In this document: positions 53,820 through 64,000 of the stretch, in pieces
How positions within the stretch are numbered: position 1 is the stretch's first letter
Layout: each line of letters begins with the position of its first letter
Assembly: GCF_040958095.1 (NCBI RefSeq)
Contig: NC_091208.1
Span: forward strand, 11,247,746 to 11,311,745
Source of the DNA: Procambarus clarkii
Lineage: Eukaryota > Arthropoda > Malacostraca > Decapoda > Cambaridae
Reading direction: 5' to 3'
Length of the DNA: 64,000 nt
The notes under the pieces: model-generated
Database searches by the model: none
What the model saw: only the letters and a program-made list of their open reading frames with translations
What the model was told of the DNA's origin: nothing
Position numbers and translations under genes: made by a program

Positions 53820-54776
53820 GGGGCCAATAGAAAGTTTATTAAAAGTTGTTCAATGTCAACCAATATTTTTTGATTAGGTGTACATGAAAAGGGCTACAAT
53901 TGTACCAAGTTTCAGTACTGCAGCCTAAATAGAAAGGGAGATTTTTTTTGTGTGTATGTTTTTTCAACGAATATTACACATTTTCAAGTGGATATTCAGG
54001 ACCACACCTTTCAGATATAATCATTCTATGACATTTTTCTGACACATTAGCATATAATAAAAGATATCATGTCAATTAGTTTCCAAAACATTTTTAGTTT
54101 TCCTTATACAAGTAGTCAAAGTTCCCCCCAAAAATCATGCAAAAATATCATGTTTATTGCTATTATAAAATCAATAAATGAACTTAGAAACACAAATTGA
54201 CATGAATTTGTAGACTTACACTCTACATATAATGTGTAAGTTTCATGTAAATTGAATAAAAATTAAATGGGAAATAAAACACGTATGTTACTTGAAAATA
54301 ATTAAGTAAAAAATAAAATCTAAGGGGCTGCCATCTGTAACTGAGGTTGACATCAACCAATTTCTTCCAAAGTTGGCACCTTTACAGATAGGCATACGTG
54401 CAGTCAGGTGTATAAGTTTCATGCAAATTGTCCAATAAAAACAACAACAAATTGAAAATAAAAAACAAAAAACTATTATTTTTAATGGATTTCTTTATTA
54501 ATAAAACTAATTATAATTTTTTTTAATATATGTTATTGTGATAGCTGAGAGTCATAGACATGATTTCAGTTGACACTTGTTTGATAATCGTTTTTTACCA
54601 TTTTGGAAATTTTTTTACACCTACTTCAATATTTTTTTCTCCCTATTTATGCTACGATGCTGAGACTTGGACCAGATGAAACTCTTTTCATATACAACTC
54701 ATCAAAAAAGTTTGATTGAAATCGAAACCAGTATTAATTTTTGGCATATTTGATTCTATTGGCCCCTTTACATACA
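53820..54776. mobile_element. 957-bp element with long terminal inverted repeats
   Basis: The left end GGGGCCAATAGAA and the right end (reverse complement GGGGCCAATAGAA) match. Similarity continues inward for about 130 bases: left GTGTACATGAAAAGGGC...CCAAGTTTCAGTACTGCAGC against right GTTGTATATGAAAAGAG...CCAAGTCTCAGCATCGTAGC. The left flank is TTAA and the right flank TTTA, so a TTAA target site with one later change is possible. The interior is AT-rich and non-coding. It is a non-autonomous DNA transposon, superfamily uncertain (piggyBac-like TTAA is a guess). Confidence 0.72.
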
Positions 54777-54845
54777 ATGTCAACATCCACTCACTATAAC
54801 AAGAAGCATTATAGTACTTGACAACTGTTCTTTCACTGAAACTAT

Positions 54846-54938
54846 AAATACTCGCCTAGTTGTGCTTGCAGGGGTTGAACTTTGACACTGTGGTCCCACC
54901 TCTCGACTATCATTCAACTGGTGTACAGGGTTATAGAA
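54846..54938 (-). mobile_element. Free copy of SINE tail 2
   Basis: ACTCGCCTAGTTGTGCTTGC, GGGGTTGAACTTTG, GGTCCCACCTCTCGACTATC and ATTCAACTGGTGTACAGG match the tail of SINE-3 and SINE-4, with no tRNA head or SINE body. It may be the 3' end of the LINE that supplies tail 2. Imperfect host repeats (CATCCACTCACT, TATAGAACTTA) lie on both sides. Confidence 0.6.
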
Positions 54939-55944
54939 CTTATTTGAAAATTGTCTAAACATATAAGGTCACACCATCCACTCACTGTAGCTTGAAATGT
55001 TACAGAACTTAGTTAACAGTTGTCCCTACATACAAGGTCAATGGTAACTCATTGCAACTAAAATTGTTCACTTAATTATTTCATAAATGAGCTTCATGTA
55101 ACATTGTTTATTTATCCTTTGAGGGTTCTTCAATATTTCAATCCCAGAGTTATTAAAGTTATAATTCCTACTTATTTGGGGAATTTGAAAAGCTACATTT
55201 TCTATTTGATTTTTGGAAAGAGAGACAGCCAAGTGATTACCTGACTGAGATGTACGTACTGGGATTTGGTGGGTATTAGAGGGCTGCTGGTGTACCTTTT
55301 GGGTGTCTGGTCCTTGCTCTGCTGAATGTCACTAAAACACACTGCATTTTTACCCAAATGGGCTTGAGTTTAGAAGGGGGGCCATTATCATACTTTAGAC
55401 AAGCCATGACTTTGGTTACCCAGAGTTCACAGGACTCCTGATACCTTTATTGTCTGGGGGTCACTGGGTGTTGACAGATAATCTTCAAGTACGTTTGCTG
55501 TATTGGGGTGTCTAGTGGTTACTTTTCCTGGGAGATTCCAGAGACTGCCAAGTGTCTGCCTAACATTGATTATCTGGCATAAGGCACAGCAGTTTTCTGC
55601 CAGCAGGTAATGTATAAGTAATTATCAGAAGAAGGCACCCTGCTAGGAAGACTGTAGCACTGTGTGTTACTGCATATTTAAATGGTACTAAATATCACTC
55701 GAGTTGCCATCTTGAGAAGAAAAGGATATAAGGTGAACAATATCAAAGGTATTGGAATCGCCAAGGATTCCAGTAAGAGCACTGCAACTTAGCCGAAGCT
55801 CTTTCCAAGTGCCTGTTCCAAGCAAGCAAGTGCAAGTGGCAGGAGGAAGGTCAAGGAATACGGTCACTTTTAAGTGCACAGTTTATTACCTGCAATGCCA
55901 GCCCAACAATCCTGACATCAGTCATAGGATTGCAGAATGAATGA
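54939..55944. other. Sequence without a recognised gene
   Basis: Diverged tandem words around CATCCACTCACTGTAGC lie near 54980. The remainder is unique-looking. The opposed frames at 55688-55940 overlap each other and have no motif. Confidence 0.4.
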
Positions 55945-56226
55945 CCAGGTAGAAATCCATATAAGGAAGGCCTTTCTGGAAATGTTATTTATGGAGGCAG
56001 TGTCCACAAGTTCATTCGAGCTAAGTCCAATGTGGATGGGAAACCAGTAAAATTAAAGCATTTTATATCTACTAGAGATAAAATAATCAGTACAGTTGGA
56101 TTTCAACGAACGAACGATGCATTTGGTAAAAAGGCAATGATCTCGTTTATTTCTGGTGAGAATTCGTGTTGCTTTCTTGAACTCTTTTTCAACGGTATGA
56201 AGGTTTCCCCCAAGACAGTGTTCTGA
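55945..56226 (+). other. Unrecognised 94-codon open frame
   Basis: Open from after a TGA at 55942-55944 to TGA at 56226; the first ATG is at 56032. It reads PGRNPYKEGLSGNVIYGG, then SVHKFIRAKSNVDGKPVK and a hydrophilic C-terminal half. I do not recognise it. The lack of a start at the open end would suit an exon or a transposase relic, but nothing proves coding. Confidence 0.2.
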
Positions 56227-56284
56227 GCACTATGGCTGCTCTAAATAATCTCCCTTCCTTTCTTCCTTCCTGACATTTTCTCGG

Positions 56285-58110
56285 CTCTTTATTTATTTAT
56301 TAATTAATGTACAAGAAGGTATATTGAATTTATGAGAATACATAGCATTGATGTTTTTACATTTTTGTAAAGCCACTAGCACGCATAGCATTTTGGGCAG
56401 GTTTCCTTAATCTAACATGATAATTTAAAGTAGGCAATTTCTAGCAAAGTTGAAAATTTGTTTACATGTACATTGTATGAAAATTTGACAGATCAGGAGG
56501 TACATTAAAGTAAAATTTGAAGGTTATCAACAGGTAAATTGTAACAATTTGAGGATTATTTAAGGGTATAATGCAGTAAAATATGCATTCAATATACTGT
56601 AACAACCATGATATAAGATGATAGCAATGATTACAATGGTAAAGTTGTATGGCTGAGGTACAAATACTGGGGGATTGGGTAGCACTAGATACAGTGCGAG
56701 TTTAAAGCACTAGGTAGGAAACTACGAAGATGAAATTAGGTGCTTTTTGGTCTTATTTTTGAAAAGGCAAAAGTTGGACAGCTTTTCAATTCATTAGGGG
56801 AGTGAGTTCCATAGACTAGGTTTCCTTTTTATTTTTTTGCATAGAGTGTTTTCACAGATTAAGTTTGACTCTGAGGATATCAAAAATATATTTATTTCTG
56901 GTGTGGTGATTATGGGTTCTATTACATCTGTCCCAGGAAGAGTTTCAGACCAGGGTATTGCACTTAAGAAAAGGGTTTTGTAAATGTAATTGACACAAGA
57001 GAATGCAGAGTGAATGTATGGTTAGCATGTTTAGGGATTTAAACAGGGAAGCTGTGTGTTGTCTGAAAGCAGAGTTTGTTATTGTTCTGATAGCAGAATT
57101 TTTCTGGGTGATGATGGACTTGAGGTAGTTTGCAGTGGTTAAACCCCATGCACAGATACCATATGTATGATAGGGATAGATTTAGCACATAGTATAGTGA
57201 GAGGAGAGCAGAGTTTGGAACATAATATCTGGTTTTAGAGAGTATACCAACCGTTTTTTGAGACTTGGTTATGTGATTGTATGTGGATGCTGGTTTAGTC
57301 TCTTGTCTAAGTATAAGCCAAGGAACTTTCTATCATTTTTATTGCTTATGTTAACATTGTCTATTTCAAGCTGAATTGCATTGGTTGATTTGCTGGGATC
57401 ATTTGGGATCATCTTTTCTATAGTTTAGTGTGAATTTGTTGGTTGTACATCCATAAGTGGACTTTTTTACTTCATTATTTACACAATTATTTAGTATTCG
57501 CCTAGTTGAGTTTGCGGGTGTTGAGCTCTGCTCTTTCGGCCCGCTTCTCAACTGTCAATTAACTGTTACTAACTACTAATTTTTTTTTCTCCAACACACA
57601 CCCCCAGGAAGCAGCCTGTAACAGCTCTCTAATTCCCAGGTACCTATTTACTTCTAGGTAATAGGCACATCAAGGTGAAAAAAACTGTCTATTTGTTTCT
57701 GCCATCACTGGGGGATCGAACCCGAATCCTAGGATTATGAGTTAAGAGCGCTGTCCACTCAGCTATCAGGGCCCCCCCTTGATAGTGTGTGGGGGTTGGG
57801 GTCTGAGTAGATAAGGGGTAGTATTGTCAGCAAATAATATAGGTTTAAGAATGTTATGAGACATTACACAGACCATTGATGTATTTAAGAAATAAGAGAG
57901 GTTCTAAAATGCTGACCTGTGGCACTCCTTCGGTTAATGGTAAATGGGAGAGGTTATATCATTGATGGCTACATATTGGTGTCTGTCACTAAAATTGAAA
58001 CAGATATAGCTCAGGCCAAGGCCTCGGATTCCATAATGGTGGAGTTTTAGTAAGAGGCAGATATGGTTAACAGTATCAAAGGTCTTTCTCAGGTGTTGAT
58101 GATCCTTTAT
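56285..58110 (-). pseudogene. LINE-B10, old RT copy split by SINE-4
   Basis: On the minus strand the 3' UTR (GCCCAAAATGCTATGCGTGC, TACCTTCTTGTACATTAAT), C-terminal text (ITRPIITTPEI-type region, NSLP.ELKSC) and RT pieces up to FDTVNHICLLLKLHHYGIRG are recognisable across many shifts and stops. The copy is clearly older than LINE-B5 and B8. SINE-4 splits it at about 57490-57776. Confidence 0.8.
57490..57776 (-). mobile_element. tRNA-derived SINE-4 (head C, tail 2)
   Basis: On the minus strand the head is GGGGCCCTGATAGCTGAGTG with B box GGTTCGATCCC, a third head type. The body is degenerate (GAGAGCTGTTACAGGCTGC), and the tail is GTTGAGAAGCGGGCCGAAAG then ACTCAACTAGGCGAATACT, as in SINE-3. Confidence 0.8.
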
Positions 58111-58139
58111 GTTGATCATCTCACTCTCTACTCTCATGG

Positions 58140-58800
58140 TAACGACTCTTACTCAATCCAATGCCAGCTCCAGCTCACGATCGATAATTTGTCATGGTTC
58201 TCTATGACTTAAGACTTGAGCTGTGACCTTTCCTCAGTGGCATGTCAGCCCTCGGCCCCCATTGTTATTCTGTGGTAATCTCCTTATGTATATGGATACA
58301 GTACAGTCAAACTCTTGTGGGTTGATCTTTGACACCCGGAGTCTTGGTCACTCCATGTTTCTTATCTCCAAGAGGAATGCTCTAAGGCTCTCATCTTAAA
58401 ATCTTGTCTTATACTTCCTGGGAAGCTGGGTGCACATTCCTCTATTTGCACTCTACTTTTGTTCCATATAAACTCAATTATGGCTGCCCCACACAATCAT
58501 CAGCCTCTTCCTTGACCCTTTGTCAGTCTTTAATCTCTGTACCATACTGGATTATAAATCAGCTCTAGTGCCATTCGTTCATCTATCACCCACAGCTTTT
58601 ATGTTATAACTGGTGTCCTGTCTTTAGGATTGTTGTGATCATTACTGCCTTCGCTATCTTATGTAGTTCCTGCAACATCCCCATTCCTACTCGTGCTGTG
58701 CTTTGACTTCTGCTCCTCAGGAGGGACCCCGTTTTCTCTCACCACCTTCCTTTTCCTGTAAGGGCGACTCGTTTTATTCTCAGTTCACATTAGTAACGTC
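58140..58800 (+). pseudogene. Jockey-like LINE RT remnant
   Basis: Scattered frames read LQLTIDNLSWFSM, FDTRSLGHSMFLISKRN, then ILDYKSALVPFV. They follow the C-terminal RT pattern of Jockey-type LINEs (FDxRLxWxxH, KxxxxKALxLLK, LDYG...P). Stops and shifts are frequent. Below 58800 I see nothing I can assign up to 59221 apart from an A run at 59200. Confidence 0.45.
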
Positions 58801-59221
58801 TCTCCGTATTTTGTTCCTAACTTGCCACCAAGGAGGGTCCCATTTGTGAAATTTTGCAAGATCCTGACCCGCATGGTGAAAAACTTATTCTCCACAACTG
58901 TATTGAAAAGCCTTTTCCTTTAACACTTTCCTTTCATACTTCATTGCTCTATTCACAGATCTGTGTAAGCCAACCAGCAGTGTTAGCTACTTCATTAAAT
59001 AGTTTTTTCAATCACCAATATGTGCTGCCAGTCCCTTGAGACTAGCATCTTTAAGGTAGAACTTTTGTATTCTCTTCATCAGCTGCTTTCTCTGCAACAG
59101 TGTCCTTTTTCATTGCCGTTGACTCTCGCAGTGCCCTTGTGGCTCTATAAGAAAGCTTTGAAGGAAAAGTGGCAGATTACCATTAAGGCAAAAAGGAAAA
59201 AAAAAAAAAAAAGAATTTTCT

Positions 59222-59818
59222 CTAAGTAGACTTTACCCTAGTTTTGTAATTGTAAACCTTGCATCAAACCTGGAGCCGGTCGGCCGAGCGGACAGCACGC
59301 TGAACTCGTGATCCTATGGTCCCTGGGTCCATCCTGGGCGCCGGCGAGAAACAATGGGAAGAGTTTCTTTCACCCTATGCCCCTGTTACCTAGCAGTAAA
59401 ATAGGTACCTGGGTGTTAGTCAGCTGTCACGGGCTGCTTCCTGGGGGTGGAGGCCTGGTTGAGGACCGGGCCGCGGGGACACTGAAGCCCCAAAATCATC
59501 TCAAGATAACCTCCTGTCTATGTGGACCAAGGTGCTTGACGTAAGGTAGAGTGGTAAAGCAAATAGTTGTTTTAATGTACATGGGGGTTATTAGAGGGTT
59601 TAATAAATAAGGTATAAGATAGGAGTTTTTCGTTTCATCGTGTTGAGTGTGGAATAGGGGATTACCTTAGACAACAGACAGTTATTCTAACCTAACTATT
59701 AATTTTACTGGGAAGATTCTTTCCCTGGGGGCCGGGGCCTCCCTATTGCCACTATTTTAGGAACTCTTTTATCTTGTACTATTGGCCCTCTCAGTACAAT
59801 CACCTGCCCCCCATAACA
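59222..59818 (+). repeat. 5' LTR of the second Gmr1-like element, split by SINE-5
   Basis: AGTAGACTTTACCCTAG, TGTGGACCAAGG, GGGTTTAATAAATAAGG match the LTR at 22725-23755. It ends CCCCATAACA at 59818, followed by AGTGGTTGGTCTGACCAGG. The true 5' end is unclear; a 16-base A run lies just upstream at about 59200. Confidence 0.65.
59270..59512 (+). mobile_element. tRNA-derived SINE-5 (head B, tail 1)
   Basis: Head GGAGCCGGTCGGCCGAGCGG with a decayed B box (GGGTCCATCC), body CAGCTGTCACGGGCTGC, tail GGACCGGGCCGCGGGGAC then CATCTCAAGATAACC. Inserted inside the LTR between CCTTGCATCAAA and TCTATGTGGACC. Confidence 0.88.
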
Positions 59819-62800
59819 AGTGGTTGGTCTGACCAGGAGCTGAAACTTATATATATAAATTGTAAAAATTTAGATTTTTAAGTGCTGAAACTAAAATTCT
59901 TGCATTCTGCAGAACGGTTGTGTGGTAGCCTAGGGTCCAGCTCACTAACAAAGGATACATCTTGCAGTTATTGGACACCCGACTGGATCTCTAAACGATT
60001 GAGGTAAGTGTGGCCTCGTGACAGGGGCCGTGCGAATTTTTGTATTTTTTTCTCAATTTTTATTTTTTACTTTGGCCAGTAGCTAGAATAATTAGTGATG
60101 GAGGCTATGTTGCAGGAACTGGCAAAGGCACCTTCCGTGGTAGAGATCAAGAAGCCTACCGAAGCTAACTTGGTGTTGCAAGGAATTTGGCCTTGAGTTA
60201 GATGAAGCTACTAAAAAAGTGGAACCTGACAAATGAAATTTTACAGCATTGCATAGACCAGGGCCTATTGGCCAGTGATACAATTTTATGCCAGCCCAGT
60301 CCAGCGGAAAGTGTATCTAGTAGGAATATGGAGTTAGAATTACAACTAGCCCAGTTAAGACTGGCAGAGCAAGAGGCAAAATTGTTAGAGCAAAATGCTA
60401 AAGTAGAAGAGCAAAGGCTCAAAAATGAGGCGGAAAGAATTAGAGCAGATACCGCTGTACCACCACCTGCCGGGGATTCAAACCCTAGGCATTATGATAA
60501 AAAGCATAACTTGCCTGAATTTTCAGAGTCAGACCCTGAAAGATTTCTCAACCATTTTCAGAGACTGGCTATGTCCATGAACTAGCCAGAGGAAGAGTGG
60601 GTGAAAATCTTACAGGGGCAGCTTAGAGGTAATGCCCAAGATATTTTTATAAACATGCCTGACTGTGAGTGTTTTAATTATAGTAAAGTCAGGGAACGGA
60701 TTTTGAAGGCATATGAAGTTACGCCTGAAGCTCACCGCCAAGTGTATCGCAACCTTACGCCTACTCACAACCAACCTCTCACTGAATTCGCTAATGAACA
60801 AATAAAATTGTTTGACAAACTGAATTCGCTCAGCTAAAGCCGAAACAAACGAGGCACTCAAAAATTTAGTTTTAACGAAGAATTTTATAGATAATATGCC
60901 AGAGCCAGGTAGCACAGTACCTACGAGAAAGGACGGAGGTAGATACTAGTATTATGGAATTGGCCAAGATGGCATAGAACTACCAGTTGGCGGGCAAAAG
61001 GCCCCATAAAAATAATTATAGCCCACATAGTAACAAAACTTATACCCACAGATAGTCCAGACCAGCCCATTCTAACCCTATAACTAATGCACCTTCTGTT
61101 TCAGACAAAACTAACTGTTAAATTTACTAACCCCACAGCACCTAAGGGTGAACCAAAGGGAAATCTTGTTAGTAATGTCTCTTCTTCCCGACGATTCTAT
61201 GGTTACTGTAAACGTGTAAACCACATTACTAGCCGTTGTTGGCAACTGTACCCAGAAAAAAGACCCAATGCTCTTGTTGTGACACAGGGCTTGAGGCTTT
61301 CTGAAGGGTTAGGGAGTAAGACCTCCAACCCACAGTGGTTGAATCTGCTTACCCCATTCTTATCGAAGGGGAGGATTTTGTCTTCTCAGGGTTCTTCCTG
61401 GAAGGATGCGGTGATCTTCCGAGACATCGGTGCCATCCAGACTTTAATCTTGGAGAGTGCGTTGCAAGGTGCCAACACCCTCGACACTGGAGAGGTAGTA
61501 CCTGGTCGAGGGTGTCACTAGTGATACTCGAGCAGTATCCCCCTCCGTAAGGTTACTCTGGAATCTGATTTCCACAAGAGTGTTTGTACAGTCGGAGTCA
61601 CTTCTTACCTACCTTTCCCTAATGTTGATGTAATACTGTATTGGGTAATGATTTAGCAGGGGGATAAGGTAGGGGACTCCAGACTGCCTATTATTATGTT
61701 GCCTACCCCTAAGGTTTCCTTGGATCTACCTGCCGCAGAGGATACTGTTGTGTACCCTGTGTGCACAGTGACCAGGTCTATGGGACTTAAATGTAAGGGC
61801 AGCCCTGTGGTTGCCAAGGTGGTAAATCCCGAGGGCACGAGGAACTTTCCAAGTGGTGAAAGCCAAGTGGACCTTGCGGACACGTTCATAACCCGAATCG
61901 ATGACAAGGCCGAGGACACTGTGGAGAGCTTACCCGCCCCTCCTACCCGAGAGTAGTGAGGAGGTGGAGGAGAACCATGTTGAACCTTGGCCAATGGCAT
62001 CTGACCAAGGCATGGATGCATCCTTGAGTGATTTACAGGAAGCTGACCCTAGTCTTGCAGAATGTCACAATGTAGCTCTCTCTAAGGAGGAGATTGTAGG
62101 TGCAGCAACTGGGTACTATTACAAGGATCAGATTTTGATAGAGAAAATGTAGACCACAGAGTTCCCCCTTGCCAATTGCCAAATGAGTGGGAGATAGTCC
62201 ACCAGGTTATGCTGCCTACCTGCTATAGAGAGAGAGTTTTGGCAGCTGCTCATGATGACCCTATAGGGGGACATCAAGGCATTAATATCACCTATCACAA
62301 AATTTTTAAATATTTTTACTGGTCCAAGCTGAAAAGCGATGTGGCAAAATTTTGTAACTCATGCATCCCTTGTCAGCTTGTTGGGAAGCCAAACCAGACC
62401 CCAGCTAAAGCTTCTCTAAGGCCTATTGTCGTGCCGGAGGAACTATTTTCTCATGTAGTAATGGACTGATGTTGGTCCATTACCTAGAACTAAGTCTGGT
62501 AATATTTACCTGATAGCCATGATGTGTATCACGACCCATTACCCTGAGGCTTTTGCTGTAAGGAACATCCAGGCAAAGACTGTTGCTGCTCGTATGTTGC
62601 AATTTTTTTCTACTTTTGGACTGCCTCGGGTCGTGCAAACCGACAATGGTACTAATTTTAGGTCTGACATTTTTTAACAATTCTGTAAGGACCATGGAAT
62701 AACTCATAAGGTTACCCATACCATCCACAGAGTTAATTACAAGGTAATTGAGCGGTTCCATCAAACACATAAGCAGATGTTGAAGACATCGTGTGAGAAT

Positions 62801-64000
62801 TCCCATGAATTTTGGGATGAGAACCTGCCTTGTTTTGTTTGCTGCTCGAGGCGGGTTACAAAGTTCACTGGGTTGTTCTCCTTTTGAGTTAGTCTTTGGC
62901 CATAAGGTTTGTGGACCCTTGCAAATGTTACAGGAGAATCTGTTAGGAGCCATAACGTTGACCGAAGGTTCGGCTTTCTTTGCGCAACACCACCAGACTC
63001 AGTGACTGCAAGGTGGCTGCACTAAAGTATCTTGGGAAGGCCCAAGAAAGTATGAAAGAATGACACAATGCTAAGGCTAAGTTGAGGGTAATTTCAGCCT
63101 GGTAACCCTGTCCTGGTATTAAAGCCTCGACTACCTTGAGACACATTGCTCACTGATTCTGTGAACAATGTGTCTCGCAAGTACGAAGGCCCTATATTGT
63201 GACAGAAAAAGTTGGGGACCTCACGTACAAAGTAAGGCACTCTGACAAGTGTAGCCAGGTGACGCTTGTACACTTGAACCGTATGAAGAAGTTCCAGGGC
63301 CCCAGGCCCATCCTGGTGATCGCCCTGCCTTTTGGTCCCCAAACCAGACGGCTCCTGGCGACTATGCATCGACTATCGGCAGCTCAACAAGGTGACCATC
63401 GTGGATGCCTATCTGCTGCCCCTCCTAGAAGACTGCATCGACGAGATCGGAAACGCCACGTATGTCTCGAAATTCGATCTCTCGAGGGGATATTATCAGA
63501 TCCCGTTCACCGAGCGTGCCAAGCCAATGTGTTCGTAACACCCGATGGTGTCTTCGAGTATCAAGTGTTACCGTTCGGATTACGTAATGCCCCTGCAATG
63601 TTCCAGAGGCTAATGAACTCTCTGCTCGCAAAGGTACCAAATTGTCGGGCGTATTTAGATGACATTGTACTTTATGATAGAAATTGGACTGACCACATAG
63701 CTAGGTTATGCCAGATGTTCACAGTTCTGGAAAGTGCAAAACTAACTTTAAATGCAACAAAGTGTCATTTTGGCCAAAACACAGTGACGTATCTTGGTAT
63801 GAAGTGGGCCAAGGAAAAGTGTTACCTCGGCAAGATAAAATCAGTGCCATTCTGGAGTATCCAGTGCTCCAGTTTAAAAAGCAAGTGCAACAGTTTATCG
63901 GTATGTGTGCGTACTACCGCCGCTTTTGTCAGAACTTTTCCAGTGTCGCCACTCCCCTCACGGACCTGTTGCAAAAGGCCGTTAAATTTAAGTGGTCAAC
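59819..64000 (+). pseudogene. Second Gmr1-like gag-pol, decayed, cut by window edge
   Basis: Begins near ATG 60098 (MEAMLQELAKAPSVVEIKK), broken by stops within 35 codons. Gag resumes at 60202-60837, with a TAG where the intact element has Trp (MN-stop-PEEEW versus MNWPRDQW). The knuckle at about 61195 reads YGYCKRVNHITSRC (first Cys lost) and the protease FRDIGAIQT (DTGA changed to DIGA). Integrase: HDDPIGGH near 62250, CNSCIPC near 62358, VVMD then a frameshift at 62468, QTDNGTNF near 62640 and IERFHQT near 62750. RT: PKPDGSWRLCIDYRQLNK from 63332, shifted near 63528, and YLDDIVLYD near 63650. A deletion removes the segment between the GPY module and RT. No 3' LTR is inside the window. Confidence 0.88.

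Noticed and set aside
58854-59229. 61- and 69-codon frames
   Set aside because: Short, overlapping, without motifs, and one ends in a poly-lysine stretch from an A run.

Overview
This is a eukaryotic, repeat-saturated window. Its short-period microsatellites, tRNA-headed SINEs and dominant LINE families resemble repeats I associate from memory with decapod crustaceans (crayfish, lobster, shrimp); that assignment is inference and the species is not determined. Almost everything recognisable is a transposable element or its debris. The one convincing non-transposon protein gene is an eight-finger C2H2 zinc-finger ORF at 49530-50255. I see no real tRNA, rRNA, CRISPR array or prokaryote-style operon.

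Layout. 1-6.9 kb: (CT)n and a 42-bp minisatellite, a decayed reverse transcriptase (955-2365, minus), three tRNA-derived SINEs, a MITE-like inverted-repeat element, a duplicated ~290-bp block with TGACGTCA palindromes, and AT microsatellites. 6.88-13.96 kb: a complete, uninterrupted Ty3/gypsy element with 874/872-bp LTRs, a TCACC target duplication and one 1642-codon Gag-Pol frame in which integrase lies upstream of reverse transcriptase (the Gmr1-like, copia-style order). 14-24 kb: unclassified repeat, a 145-bp foldback, RNase H-bearing LINE remnants, LINE fragments, and an LTR carrying a SINE. 24.6-28.6 kb: a 4-kb non-autonomous LTR element with two 1005-bp LTRs that look identical, an ATGTT target duplication and only a BEL/Pao-like gag fragment inside. 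28.6-49.2 kb: a dense nest of two related LINE families, here called LINE-A and LINE-B, inserted repeatedly into each other, plus a third LINE (LINE-C) whose 3' end matches the SINE tails. 49.5-50.3 kb: the zinc-finger gene. 50.7-59 kb: a ~185-bp satellite, a 957-bp long-TIR element and old LINE remnants. 59.2-64 kb: a second, decayed Gmr1-like element, cut by the window edge.

Family labels are local. LINE-A has a 3' UTR block containing GCTTTGCGTAATAGTGGC and ends in a short tandem repeat whose motif differs between copies. LINE-B has the matching block GCTGCGCGTACTAGTGGC and ends in (AAAT)n. LINE-C ends in GGACCGGGCCGCGGGGAC. LINE-D carries an RNase H domain. LINE-A, B and C have the apurinic-endonuclease/RT architecture or the FADDT RT motif of the CR1/Jockey group, but I cannot fix the clade without a tree.

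How the pieces interact. The autonomous elements supply enzymes and the short elements borrow ends. SINE tails match the LINE-C 3' end, which suggests trans-mobilisation, and the gag-only LTR element presumably depends on a full BEL/Pao copy elsewhere. Nested junctions give a relative chronology: the two LTR elements with near-identical LTRs are among the youngest events, and the LINE-B copy at 56.3-58.1 kb and the RT at 955-2365 are among the oldest.
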